Origin: Cyanidiococcus yangmingshanensis
Lineage: Eukaryota; Rhodophyta; Bangiophyceae; Cyanidiales; Cyanidiaceae
Direction: 5' to 3'
DNA: 64,000 nt
NCBI GenBank assembly: GCA_013995675.1
Contig: VWRR01000010.1
Span: forward strand, 248,001 to 312,000
The notes under the pieces are model-generated. The model had not been told where the DNA came from, did not search any database, and saw only the letters and a program-made list of their open reading frames with translations. Below are positions 21,801-32,980 of the stretch, piece after piece (the stretch's first letter is position 1; each line of letters starts with the position of its first letter). The position numbers and the translations under genes were made by a program.

Positions 21801-23835
21801 TTGCGGTTGCCCATGCGGACCCGGCATACATCTCGGTCCAATACGGTGATGCAGCCCAAGCGGATCTGTTCTCGTTGCCAGGCTATTTGCCATCATCGGA
21901 TTGGGGCTCGACGGTTCTCAGCGATTCGGTCGACTTGCAGCATCTCAAAGACAGCGACGAAAGGGGGGAAAATGCAGGACCCAAGCGGAAAACACACATG
22001 GACGATGACGATGAGGATTTGGCGGCGGCCGCAATCTCGTCTGCACTCGGTGAGCATCGCCATCGCCGTGGAAAGACAATCAACGATCGTCGTCGTGAGC
22101 GGAACTCGAGCATGGCACCATCAAGAAATCAGTTCCAATCCGAATCAAACACACAGGTGCAAGCACCGAGCAAGTTACGAGAAAGACGATGGTCGCTGTC
22201 GGCTGCGGCTCGGGGCAATCCGACGACGTCAAGGCCCGAACGACGGCAATCGCTGGCTCTCGGCCCTGACGCGAACGATCGAAACGAGGCGCAGTGTACC
22301 ACACAAGCTGGGAGGCAAATACAACCACCTTGACTGGAGAGACGCGAGACCAGAGGGACTCAACGGATGCGACAGAAGGAAGGTTCCAGACCGAGTCCGA
22401 AACCCTCATCACACGCACCTGCCAGGAGCGCCATTCGAAGGACGCAATTAATGCACTGCCTGTTCCGGGGATGCACGTCCAGTCGATTCGAAACGGCCGC
22501 GCATCCCATCAAAACAGGAATCGTTCGAGTAGAGCTCATGCAGCCAAGGGGCACCGAGACACCAAGCGATTCACGGACAAGAGTGTTGGCACTGGCCACG
22601 GGCGCGATCGTCACCATGACGAGACCAGCGACGCGAATGAAGACGAGGTTGACGTCAACAGTGGCGACAAGATCACGAGCCCCGATGGAGCCCAAGACGA
22701 GCATCATCGAGGAATCGGTGGATCCGGGCCTCAGGTGCAGAACCAGCAGCTTGTGAGAAGTGTGCACGACCGCTCCTGCCGAGCGTCTCGCTCTCGCCTT
22801 TTAAAGCTCGCTGCACAGCGGCCGTTGCGTAGGGGTCCGCAAACTGAATCGACGAATATTGACCAGAGCGCGAGTAACACGTCGACCGACGCGAGTGATC
22901 CGAACGGGTCCCGTTCAGAGACCATTGTTGGAGGCGCCACTCGAGACCGCAACTGCAAAAGGCACGGCGCAAGTGGCCGCTGAGAGACCACGACAGGCGC
23001 CCCCGACGAATCGACGGCGAGCTCGCCAAGTTTCCAAGTCATCGGACAGGTCTGCGTTACGCGAGCGATCGGAGACAGCACTTGACTCGCCGAATGGGGC
23101 GCCAACAACGTCTCCTGTATCCGCGAACGCGAATGGAGCGTTGACCGCAACGAATGTATCCTTATCGTCCGAAGCGGAGAGACCTGGGATCGTGGGCAAA
23201 CAGGCGGTGCGTCACCAGCATCGTCGAGGGCGGGATGCAGCGGCTGCTCGACTGCAAAGACGGCACTCGTCGCATCCGAAAATCGACCTGTCCGGGTGTA
23301 CCAATCAGAACGACGATAGGACCGCAAGCGCTCCTGTCGCTACTGCAACTCGCGATGATCTTCCGAAACACAACAGTGTGGATGATGTCGCAGCTCAGGC
23401 CGATACGCAATCTGCCGTCGGGCTTGTCTCTTCGTCTTTAACGACGACGATCGCGGACGTAACCACCGGGGATACGACTCCAGTCGGTGGCAGGGATCGG
23501 CCAGCCATCAAACAGCCTCGCGGCGAAGCTCGTCTACAGGGGCGTCAGCATCGGGACCCGAAAGCTCGCCGCAATCAACCACCACCACCACCTCCTCCTC
23601 TTCATCGTCATCGTCGTCGTCGTGGTACACCGCCAGGCCATGGAACAGAAGCTCAAGCGGACGAGAGGCAGTCGATTTCTGGAGCAGCCACCAGGACATC
23701 GGGATCGCAAACGGAAAGCAGCCAACAAACGAACAAGTAATTTCGATCAAACGATATCGAACAAGTGCCTGGGTGTGTCCCACACCACCAATAAAGTATG
23801 CGGTTTTCCCATTCAGCAAGCGCCATCCACGATGA
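18844..23835 (+). CDS. Very large disordered protein with coiled coil and DW-acidic motifs, several frame changes
   Basis: A roughly 1600-residue protein of low complexity (Ser, Arg, Ala, acidic) with no domain I can name. Visible features: a region rich in Gly and Val (LLTLGRGGRVVQAP), two similar acidic motifs LTDWTEDPDEEMNF and HFDWTDTEDEEDNSEP, and a charged coiled coil about 20190-20390 (VKQKAAERARQRREEEERL...). An aromatic segment PEFIPYVPYGS follows near 21750, and a Thr/Ser homopolymer tract lies near 23575. Frames change near 19800-19890 and 22300, and at least twice later; the first is +1. The end is placed at 23835 because the frame after the Thr/Ser tract (SGREAVDFWSSHQDIG) looks more protein-like than the frame ending at 23740. 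The DW-acidic motifs with a coiled coil recall PRRC2/BAT2-like RNA-granule proteins, but that is only a suggestion. Confidence 0.55.
23575..23625 (+). repeat. Trinucleotide tract encoding Thr/Ser or Pro/Arg runs
   Basis: Consecutive ACC, then TCC/TCT, then TCATCG and TCG triplets. In one frame this reads five Thr followed by about ten Ser; in the neighbouring frame it reads seven Pro followed by His/Arg. It lies in the 3' part of the disordered-protein gene. Confidence 0.9.
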
Positions 23836-23964
23836 CCGCGAACTGAACGAAACAGACCTGGATACGCGACTCGAATACTATCCTGTACATGTCGTCGCAC
23901 AACCAAGGACAACGAGAAAGACCACCGGAATAGGTTTGTATCTCCGTCATCCGAGCAGGGGAGG

Positions 23965-24891
23965 TTACCGACTGGCAGGCATATTGCGCTCCGGACGATG
24001 ACGTTGGATTCGTTGCAACTCTCCGTGCCAGTACGACGCTCGTTGATATGCTGTTCGTAATGCTTCCTCCAGCGTAGTGATTCGCTCGTCCCAGTAACGT
24101 GTTTGATGACGTGCACGCTCTTCCAGCCAGTTTAGTTGCCAAGCGTTGCCATTCCAGGTGCCAACGTCGCCAGATTAGCTCCCGAGCCACGTCCCGAGGC
24201 AGGTCGGTTGCGGTCGTAGCGGTTTGGACGAGAGGATCAGAAGCCCAGTGAGTGTTCCCTCCAGTGCCCATGATCGTTGCTGATGCCACTGAATAGCCTC
24301 AAGTCGAAGCTGCTGCATGAACTGATGCGAGCGCTCTATCCAAACTGGCATGTTGCAACGCAACCGACGCTTGTAGAGATCGAAAACAGGTTCTGATAGC
24401 CACCCGAGCCATTCAACTGTCCACTTGTACGTTCGTAGATGTCGATAACCAGTTTCACACCAGGATCGTAGGCGGTGAACGATCAAGGAACCAGCCTGGA
24501 ACAGGTGCTGTACTAGAGCGCTGCTCTCGCGACTCGTCTCGGGCCAGGAGTGTCTCCTCGGCTCGTTTCGGGTCAGTGACCGGGTCTTGCGAAGCCGAGA
24601 CCCTTTTATTGGGCTTGCGTAAACCTCTTGAAGCCATTGAAGACCGATCGTGTCATCGAGTTCGTCTGGAAAGAACGTTGGCTCTGCGTCACGCGTCGAG
24701 AGGTCGTCAACCAGTGCGGTCCAGGGCGGAGCACTCGGAGTGGCCAACAACGGAATATTCCGGCTGGTCCCTTCAAGCAGCACCCCTGAAACGTCATTCT
24801 CATCCTTTTCTAAAGAGAATGGTAGAGCAAACTGGGGAGGAGGTTCTTGATCTACCCGTTTTTGTACGAGGTTCGCCAACGTATACGACAT
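23965..24891 (-). CDS. Coiled-coil protein of unknown function, frame changes
   Basis: Starts at the ATG at 24891 (MSYTLANLVQKRVD), about 100 bases from the divergent nuclease gene. The first 80 residues are polar and probably disordered. The middle is rich in Trp, Arg and Leu (YRHLRTYKWTVEWLGWLSEP, VFDLYKRRLRCNMPVWIE). The C-terminus is a clear amphipathic helix, DVARELIWRRWHLEWQR, then in another frame WLEERARHQTRYWDERITTL and on to a stop at 23965. Two positions (near 24190 and 24130) change frame. The total is about 309 residues. I do not recognise the family. Codon use and the strong heptad-like pattern across the frame joins make it a real gene. Confidence 0.6.
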
Positions 24892-24990
24892 GCTCCACAG
24901 AACCGTTTCGAAGAGGGAATTCGAATGGCTCGTCGACAGCTGCCGCGCTGAGGCCCGCGCTGCCCGGTCCCAAGCGCGTCTCGGCTTTCC

Positions 24991-25749
24991 ATGCCGACAC
25001 TGGGGCCTTCATTTGTGCTTTGCTGGAACGATTGGCGTGTATTATGGTGGTTGCGGAGGATTCGAGTGCGTCGTCCTCTTCCCGTCTGGGTTGCTCGAGT
25101 GACGCTCCTCAGTCTGATGGCACTGCACGAGACGCTCTGGGTCTCCAGGGTGCCGCCAGCAACTGCTGCTGGGACGGTCTCCGAACCTCTCGTAGCGAGG
25201 AACGCGTCAGGTTCCAGAACAAGTACCCAATCGTTTATTCAAGGTCATCCGAGAGTGGTAGACGGGGACACACTGGTTTTCGGGTCCACGCGTGTGCGCC
25301 TCTTTGGCATGGATGCGTTCGAAACAAAGCAAGTTTGTCGACGACCCGCGAAAGCAGACAGAGCGTCGTCAGCGTTCGCGTCGAAACCGTCACAAGTCTA
25401 TGCGTGTGGTCGCGAGGCAACGCAGCACTTGCTTGATCTGATTGACTCGCAACCGGTGGAGTGTGTACCTCGGGGGCGAGATCCGTTCCAGCGGGTGGTG
25501 GCAGTCTGTTCGGTGTCGAGAGCGCCTGGTGAAGCGTTTGATCTCGGTCAAGCGATGGTGCGGGACGGCTGGGCGGTGGCGTTTCGCAAGTATGGCACCG
25601 ACTATGTGCCTGATGAGGAGGACGCTCGGGTAAATCGTCGCGGAGTCTGGGCGGCCTCCTCAACCGACGATGGAGATGAATCATTGCCGTTTGAGTGGCC
25701 CTGGCAGTGGCGCTACGAAGAACGACGCGAAGCGCAACGACGCCACTAG
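24991..25749 (+). CDS. Membrane-anchored staphylococcal nuclease-like (TNase) protein
   Basis: A 252-residue predicted Ca2+-dependent phosphodiesterase. The nuclease domain spans residues about 82-235: RVVDGDTLVFGS (Ca-binding Asp91 and Asp93), RVRLFGMDAFETKQVC (catalytic Arg103 and Glu111), ACGREATQHLLDLI, PRGRDPFQRVVAVC (third catalytic Arg), LGQAMVRDGWAVAF and EEDARVNRRGVW. The family motif RLxGIDAPE has Phe in place of Pro (DAFE). Residues 31-50 (PVWVARVTLLSLMALHETLW) are hydrophobic and follow an Arg-rich stretch, which fits a signal anchor or transit peptide. The domain most resembles bacterial thermonuclease-like proteins, so acquisition from bacteria or the plastid ancestor is possible. 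The start is an ATG and the frame is intact. Confidence 0.9.
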   Translation: MPTLGPSFVLCWNDWRVLWWLRRIRVRRPLPVWVARVTLLSLMALHETLWVSRVPPATAAGTVSEPLVARNASGSRTSTQSFIQGHPRVVDGDTLVFGSTRVRLFGMDAFETKQVCRRPAKADRASSAFASKPSQVYACGREATQHLLDLIDSQPVECVPRGRDPFQRVVAVCSVSRAPGEAFDLGQAMVRDGWAVAFRKYGTDYVPDEEDARVNRRGVWAASSTDDGDESLPFEWPWQWRYEERREAQRRH

Positions 25750-26447
25750 AACGTTTTTCAGAAACCGTCTCTACGAGCAACGAACAGGCAGCTTGATCAA
25801 CGGTGCCGTTTTGTGGACTGAGATGCGTCCTCGCGGACGATCGGTTTACGAAGCAGCGACGTGGATCGCGATAACCACATGGGCAACAGGTCAGTGTCAG
25901 CGCGTATGCGTGAAATATTCAAGGCGTGTCGGAGACTCAGACCTGAACGAGCATGCCTCTCGAACGACCAGCAACATATAATCAAGTAGCGAGACGCTTC
26001 TTGGCGTCGATCCGCGTCAGTACCATGACGAGATATGGAGCGCATCCTCCATTCTACAGAGGTCGCTTTCAAGTCGGTCGACCATCTACTCATGAGACTG
26101 GATTCGTGCTATTTCGGTTTAGGGCGATTTTGGAGTCAGGACGAAGCAGAAAAACTCGAAGGATGGATAGCGGAGACGGACGTCGGGATCGTAACGCACA
26201 CAAGACGCCTGATGGTGGTCGCTGCCGACGCAAACACACCCATTGCATGAAGCGCTCGGTCTATGATTCGCATCATATACCATGAGTATAACGTTAAGTT
26301 ATTGATGAACAAGACCGCAAAAACATATCTGAAATCGTCTTTTGCGTTGCAAGCGATGCCGTCCAGTGGTTCCGGGATGCACGACCCACGAAGTCCAGGA
26401 TGCAACGTGCGTTTCTGAGCCGTTCGTGCACCCTAAACGTGCCAAAC
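25750..26447. other. Intergenic region between nuclease gene and MnmE
   Basis: Two genes end here tail to tail. It contains one small ATG frame (26035-26250, listed separately). Nothing else recognised. Confidence 0.35.
26035..26250 (+). CDS. Hypothetical 71-residue protein
   Basis: An ATG-initiated frame in a gap, encoding a compact, helical-looking protein (VDHLLMRLDSCYFGLGRFWS, then DEAEKLEGWIAETDVGIV). Composition is protein-like, but no family is recognised and there is no supporting context. Confidence 0.3.
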   Translation: MERILHSTEVAFKSVDHLLMRLDSCYFGLGRFWSQDEAEKLEGWIAETDVGIVTHTRRLMVVAADANTPIA

Positions 26448-28068
26448 TCACTTGCCAATGCAGAAGCGCGAAAATACGTGCCTGAGGGTCTCTTCGGCAT
26501 CAAAACGCCGATCGTCGTTGCCGGTCATCCTGGCCAAATACTGAAGGCTCAAGCGTATCTGCTCCACGACAAGCTCGGGAATACGAACGCTCCGCAAAGC
26601 GTCTTCCAGGATATCATGAACCACACACAGCAGCGACTGCTGGCGTTGCGTTTGGACCAGACGTCGGTGGCGATCCGCTTCAAGGCTGGACTCGGCGTGT
26701 GATCGCAGCCGCTTGCCAAGCCAGTCCACAAGCAAGTCGATACCTTCACCCGTTCGAGAAGAAACGAAGAAGAGACTCGCTTGAGGATACCTGTCCTGAA
26801 TCGTTTGTTTCGCCTCTGCTCGCCGCATGGCAGTCGGGCAACAAGTCGGCTTTGTGAAGGACCACGGCACTTGGGGCATGGCTTAGTTCGGCAAACAATA
26901 TACTTGCGTCGTTTTCCGGGTCACTCAGATCGTGAACAAGAATTCGTAAACGAGTCTGCGTAATCATGGCGTGTGCTCGACGAATCCCTTCGGCCTCGAC
27001 GCCCCCGTCGTTGAGCGGTGCTTCACGAAAACCAGCCGTGTCGAGGAGCGTTACCGCAAGACCATCGATATAGGCGCGCTGTTCAACCACGTCCCGTGTT
27101 GTGCCCGGAGCAGCGTGCACAATGGATGCTTCGCGTCGCCCCAGCAGCGTTGAATAAACTGCTCTTACCGGCATTGACGCGACCGTAGAGGATCACGCGA
27201 GGAGTAAGGGCCAGCTCTGGGCGCTGTCCGTCGGGACTCGCCAAACGAATTTGTGTGTGTATCTCCTGCTGAACAGTTCGTAATAGTGTTGTCGCTTCCA
27301 CAAGTCGTTGTTCCATCTCGTGCTCCAGGTGTTCCTCCCCGAATTCGAGGACAGCCTCCACAATAGCCAGTGCTTCCTGGAGCTGTTCTTGCCATTGAGT
27401 TTGTTGCGACCGCAGCGCACCGTTCAAATTCGCCACTGCCAAAGCGAGGCCATTCAACGAGTCAGCTTGGATGAGATCAGCAAGCGCTTCCACCTGAGAT
27501 AGATCCATCTTGCCGTGAAAAAGAGCACGTTTGGTGAACGCTCCAGGCCGTTGCTGGCTGAATATCGGGAAACGATCTCAGGGCGGCAAACGTTGCTTGA
27601 ATCACCGCTGGAGCGCCGTGCAAGTGCAACTCCACCACATCCTCGCCAGTGTAGGAGTGTGGTGCGGGAAACCACACAACCATGCCCCGATCGAAGGCGT
27701 ACTTGCGCTGCGGATCGTACAAGGTTCTCGCCACGAGCTGACGCGGCGGTGGCAAACGACTCTCTGGCACGCCAAGCAGGGCACCAAGGACGCTACGAGC
27801 GCGTGAGCCACTCAGGCGAAACACGGCGAATGGCTCCAGTGCCTGAAGCAGTGGCGAGCGCATAGATTGTTGGCCATGCATGGTCGGTACCAGCAGCCGG
27901 CGATGCCGTGCTGGTCGAACGCGATCGACCGAGTGTGTGCGTTCTCGGCAGCGGTCGACACAAGCGCAGCGCGCAGCGTCCATTCAGGTCCAGTTTCCGA
28001 GAAAAGAGTGTCGTATTCCAGACCGAGGAACGAATAACGGACCGAACGTGCATAAGCAACAACTCCAT
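26448..28068 (-). CDS. tRNA modification GTPase MnmE/TrmE, organellar, four frame changes
   Basis: With MnmG/GidA it makes the (carboxymethyl)aminomethyl modification of U34 in tRNAs of mitochondria or plastids. N-terminal folate-binding domain: [14 protein letters not shown], then [45 protein letters not shown]. GTPase domain: G1 [10 protein letters not shown]2 GTTRD, G3 DTAG, G4 seen as LHKADLL. The C-terminus is FCIGK, with the invariant catalytic-domain Cys. About 60 residues ahead of the core ([18 protein letters not shown]) look like an organelle presequence; 28068 and 28053 are both ATGs. Five successive segments lie in three frames. Homology passes each join, for example GTGAI/AVFRLSG at about 27842 and QPA/RPGAF at about 27557. 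All four changes are in the +1 sense, although the join in the G1 helix fits a 2-base loss equally well. Confidence 0.95.
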
Positions 28069-28431
28069 AGACGTGTCGGCCTGCAAACCCGCTGCCAGCG
28101 CCACGTCAGACACCGACGTTGGTCAAGCGCCCCGGTCCGACACTTGGGTTTTCTCGTCGCGATCAGAAAACGTGATCTTCTCTTCCTGTACTATCGATCA
28201 GCAGCAGAACTGGCAGTGTCACGTTTGTTTCATCATATCGATCGAGTCCTTTTGGCGGAAAACCGGGACCGCTTCGGGGTCGCTAGTCTGGGTCGCTGAA
28301 CAGCAACACAACGTTTTGGAAAGTCGTGCCAAGGGCGGTTTTTCGCACGGCGACCACGACGATGTCACTGCTCGAGCGTCGTGGGTGTGCGTCTCGTACT
28401 CGGTACCTTGGCCAGTGAAGCATCGGATCGG

Positions 28432-29926
28432 ATGCGGATACGAAACTTGTTGGCACTGATTATTATAACGTATATTATCGCAAGTGAGATTTACTTTTCT
28501 CAAAAAAGAAGACTACAGTTTTTGTCCTCGAACGATTGGGCGGCGACTTTGGAGCCTGCGATCTGGGAGCGCCTCTCGTGGAATGCCATCGCTCGAGCGA
28601 TCAACTTGGCTGTTGCCCGAACAGCTCAGGGAAGCGCTCGAGACCGATGGGTGCGGAAATACGGCGACTGGTGGGGGAACTCGCTTCAGCTGGGGAACGA
28701 GTTGGCTCGCTCGCCTCAGCAACCGTTGGGTCGCTACGTCCTTCGAGAGGAGTGGACCAACTTTATCGAGTTCATCGAAGACAGCCTTCAGATTGAAGCG
28801 ATATCTCCGCAAGGACGATTCCGCGGTGCGGGTTTGGTGATGGCGATTGGCAAGTCGCAGCGTTACGCGATCCCTGCGCTGGTCACGTTGCGACTATTGC
28901 GCGCGCTCGGCTGTCGTTTGCCAGTGGAGGTTTGGTATTCAAGCGCTCGAGGAGAGTCTCCCTTTACCAACGGTCTCGAAGCGGCCCTTCGAAGAATGAA
29001 CCAAGGTTGTTGACGCGGACGATGATCAAGGTGAAATACCTTTGTACTTTCGCGACCTAGATGCACTGGTGCCATGGAATCGGGACCTTGGCGGATGGGC
29101 TTCGCTTTTCGCCATCAAACCGCTCTCGATTGCCTACAGCAGGTTTGCTCAGGTGCTCTACTTGGATGCAGATGCCCACCCAATCCGTGACCCCACCTAT
29201 TTGTTTTCGTTTCTCCCATCCCGTCGGCTGTCGCAAGAGAACGCCTCTGGAATCCCAACGGCCATCTTCTGGCCTGACTACTGGTCCATGCCAGCGAATC
29301 ATCCGGCGTTTTCCATCTTTCGGGTGGCATCCCAGTCGTCGGCGCAACGGCGTGAACAGGAGAGCAGCGTAGTGCTCGTGGACAAGTCCAGCGTTCATCA
29401 TTCATGGGTACCGCTGCTGCTCGCTGTCATGCTGAACGTTCGCTCCGATTACACGTATCAATACCTGCATGGCGATAAGGACACGTTTCGTTTCGCCTGG
29501 ATGGCCTTAGATATTCCCTTTCACCGAATCGAAAAGGATCCAGCGGCAGCTGGTTACTGGTCCCCAGATAGAACGTTCCAGGGAACAACCATGGTTCAAC
29601 ACGACCCCAACGGAGAACCGCTGGTCCTTCATCAGAACCTGGAAAAGATCGACGTTTGCACGCTCGTTCGCAGCACACAGCACCCTTCAGGGCGGATCTG
29701 GGACGCAGTTCAATTTGGCGGTCAGGCGAATTGGACAACCCATGGCCGTTGGATCGGCCCCAAGTCACGTATTTGCCTCACTGGTCCACGAGTCCAGACG
29801 AAAAGCATCCAAGCGTACTTGCAAGACGATTATGAAATGCGCTGGTTTCGACCCGCGCTCGAGGCTGTCCTCGCGGACCCCTTTGGACAGCGCCTCCGTC
29901 GGTGGCGCCACTGCATGGACACGTGA
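28432..29926 (+). CDS. Type II membrane alpha-mannosyltransferase, MNN1/MNN2 family (GT71), one frame change
   Basis: A predicted Golgi alpha-mannosyltransferase that extends glycans from GDP-mannose. The ATG at 28432 gives MRIRNLLALIIITYIIASEI, a short basic cytosolic tail followed by one membrane anchor. The catalytic domain has QGRFRGAGLVMAIGKSQRY, LRALGCRLPVEVWY, VLYLDADAHPIRDP (DxD, metal and nucleotide-sugar binding), ESSVVLVDKSSVHHSWVPLL and YLHGDKDTFRFAW, all landmarks of the family. The first frame stops at 29013 directly after EAALRRMNQ. Dropping one G at 29005-29006 gives MNQVVDADDDQG and the frame then runs to 29926. The gene is convergent with IF-2. Substrate linkage (alpha-1,2 or alpha-1,3) cannot be decided. 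Confidence 0.85.
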
Positions 29927-30496
29927 CGCATCCCTCCCTGTCACGTCACAAGGAGACCGTCACGATTCCAGAACAGTTGCCACCACCGTTCCTTCATTCG
30001 TTGTTGGTATCGTGATGCGTGTCCGATGTTGGTGACTGCGGCATCGCTGGCGACTTGTGCATGTCATGCGTGCAAATCAGCGACAGCCCATTCATATCGC
30101 GTGGTCTATCGATGGTGAACATGAGGTCGTTACCGGTTGGCATGCAGCAGCGCTGGTGAGGAGCTGAATCGCTGGCGACTTGCGTACCCGAAACGTTGCC
30201 CCCCTAGCGTGCACACCTTGGTTTCGGCGCCAGACGCTTTCCGAAACGAGCGCGCGCCAACTGATGGACGATCTCAGTTCCGATGAGATCTCGTTTGAGT
30301 GCATTTCGGTGAGGCCACGGCTCTGGCCTCGTGCGGTGAGCAGTGATCGCTTTGGTCGTTTTGCGCCTTCCTACGAATCGCTTGGAAACCGTTCGTGAGC
30401 GTCTATGCAGTCATCAGGGCGAGACGCTTTCCGTCGATCGGACTGGGTTTCTCTCATGGTTTCGTCATGATGGAGGCGATCTTGTCGGTCGTTTCT
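29927..30496. other. Convergent intergenic region
   Basis: About 570 bases between the mannosyltransferase and IF-2 stops. No gene or RNA recognised. Confidence 0.4.
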
Positions 30497-32779
30497 TCAA
30501 TCGGACTCGTCGAGACTGATCACTTCGTCGTCGACTTGGAAGGCGAATCCATGGATCGCGATACCGCATTCTTGTCCTTTGCGAACATCGGGAACGTCAT
30601 CACGGAAGTGTTTGAGGGAGTTGAGCGTCCCCTCGTAGACACAGGTGCCTTGACGAAGGATACGCACGCGTTGACGGCGACGAATGACGCCTTCGACGAC
30701 ACGACAACCGCCGATTCGTAGGGCCTCCGCACCTCGTTTCGATGCGCTGTATGTAAACAACTGCTGAACACGAGCACGACCCGTTATAGTGGGTGTCTTG
30801 TTCGCCAAACTGATTGCTCGTTCCTGCGCCTGTCGGATGTGGTCCAGAATCTCATAAATGACTGCGAAGGATTTGAGTGGGATGTGGCGCGCTGAGGCCA
30901 TTTCGGCGACCGTTTTCGGGACTTTGGACTGGAATGCAATGATCTGCGCAGGGTCGCTCCAATGAGGATGACGCGAGGAGGACGTCGGCCTTGCATACCG
31001 TTCCCGTTGCGCAGTGCAGAATGCGGATGGGAAAGCTTGCAGAGCTCAGCTGTTGAACGGCCTGTGCGATCGCCTCGACGGTGCCCCGACAAGTGCCTCG
31101 AATGATGAGGTCGAGTCCGGCAGCGTGCGTCTCCTGTTTGGCTGGTGGCTCTGTTGCGAGCGACGACGGCACCGCTACCGATGCAGCCACTTCCAGGCGC
31201 ATCGACGGTCGTTCCGTGCTGACGATCGCTTTGGCTGCGTGCTCGTTCTCCACGCTTCGAATGATGCTGCCGGGCTCTACCAGCACTTCAGTGTCGGCGT
31301 CGAGTCGACGCATCCCAATGATGGTGACGGGCTGGGCTGGCCACGCCTCGTGAAGCCGCTGACCGTGCTCGTCGAGAAGGAGACGTGCTCGACCCCAGGC
31401 GCGTGGCGTCACCAGAATATCACCTGGACGAAGCTTCCCCTGCTGCAAGATGCAGTCCAGCACAAGCCCGTGGCCCCGGTCCATGCGAGCCTCTAAACAG
31501 ACGCCCCTCTGCAGGGCCGTGAACGCTGGTTGTGCGCTCTGTCTCCAGCAATGACGCCTGCAAAAGTATCGCTTCGACCAGTTGATCGAGATGAAGCCGC
31601 TTGAGTGCCGATATTTCAACGCATTGTACATCGCCACCAAGCGCCTCAACTCGTAGACCAGCTCGTTGCTCGAGTGCCCGATAAATGGACCTGCGCTGGC
31701 CCTGTACCTTGTCGCACTTGTTCAGGGCCACAATGATCGGCACCGATGCTGCACGTGCATGATCCACTGCCTCAAGGGTCTGAGGCATGACGCCGTCGTC
31801 AGCGGCAACCACGAGCACAACCAGGTCAGTGACAGAGGCACCTCGAGCACGCATCTCTGTAAAGGCTTCGTGACCCGGTGTATCCAGAAATGTGATCCAC
31901 GGAATCGTCGGCATATCCATCTTGGGGCCGAGGATTCGTTCCCAGAAAACCCGGAACGCGCGAATATTTTGCGTAATTCCGCCCGCCTCCTGCTCAGCGA
32001 GCTGCGTTTCTCGCAATGCATCCAACAAAGTCGTCTTCCCGTGATTCACATGACCCATAACGGTTACAATCGGGGGTCGGAGCCAGATCGAGGAGGTCAA
32101 ATCCTCTTTGGCTCCAGCGGAACGTTGTTGCGGAACGCTCTCCTTGGGCACCTCAGCCGTGAACTGACGAGCTACATTCATTGGCATTCGGAGACGATTG
32201 AAAGCAAGCGCTTGCGTACGTTCAAGCGGGCAGGAAGAGCAGTTCGACTGCCGGCTTTGGTTTGCTCGGTGGCTTCGGCGCAAAAACCCAAGTAGCGAGC
32301 CTGTTTTCAACAGCTTCTGTCGCGGGTTTCCGCCATCGGGTTTCCCAGCTGCGTTGAGCAACAGCGTTTCCACACAATGTGTCCCTGGAGCCAGGCGCAG
32401 TGAACTTGAAACGGTCCTTGGTGCGGTCAAAACCGGGCCACGCCCATGCATCTCTTGATACATGTTGCCCCGTTCCCCGATCGAGGATTCCGCCGCTTCA
32501 CGAGACACGCGATCAGCATACCTTGACTCTATCAAGCGATCAGATGAAGATAGAGATCGAGCTTGCGATCGAATACGCGAAGTAACCTCTGTGCCGGAGC
32601 GTACTGCAGTGGTTGTGTTGCAACACCGCTGCTTTACTGCCTGCTCACAACGAGCCGCGTTCGAAACGATTAGATCTGTGTCTCGGGATAGTAGCACGCG
32701 AAACGGCTCCCTTTGCAACCTCTGTAGATTAGTTACGACGACCAGAAAACAAAATCGTCCACAATTGTCGTACAATCAT
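30497..32779 (-). CDS. Translation initiation factor IF-2, organellar, three frame changes
   Basis: A GTPase that delivers initiator tRNA to the mitochondrial or plastid ribosome. G domain: [20 protein letters not shown] (G1), EAGGITQNI (G2), [19 protein letters not shown] (G3), ALNKCDKV (G4), EISALKRL (G5). Domain [28 protein letters not shown]. Domain [23 protein letters not shown]. Domain IV ends [20 protein letters not shown]. The N-terminus is Arg/Ser-rich and a start at the ATG at 32779 ([11 protein letters not shown]) would give a presequence, after one frame change in a T run near 32750. Later changes fall at about 31530 (TTS/FTALQRG) and about 30963 ([12 protein letters not shown]), each removing one base. 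Bacterial-type IF-2 in a nuclear gene implies organelle targeting; mitochondrion versus plastid is undecided. Confidence 0.95.
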
Positions 32780-32980
32780 CCTCGCTTAGCGCATTCCTGT
32801 CGTCGAGGGCTGACCCGCACCCAGCGTGCTGTCCGCTTGCGCTCGTCTCCCTGCTTCAGGAAGAGAACGCGTCCCTGCCTCCAGTCGCTCGTTCCAGAAG
32901 CGACCGACTTATTCGAATGATCAAAGTTCAAGTCTAAATCGAACGATACTGACACAAACCCAGTGATTTCCGATTCGATA

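Noticed and set aside
26448-28068. Pseudogene interpretation of MnmE, IF-2, DNA ligase I and Scc2
   Set aside because: These are normally essential single-copy genes, their motifs are otherwise conserved, and intact second copies are not in evidence. Decay would also produce -1 changes and stops, not only +1 changes.
29005-29020. Euplotes-style +1 frameshifting at stop codons
   Set aside because: In the mannosyltransferase the change lies close to a TGA, but in the MFSD1-like and stomatin-like genes homology places the change well before the upstream stop (over 200 bases in the former), and no shared codon-stop motif is seen.
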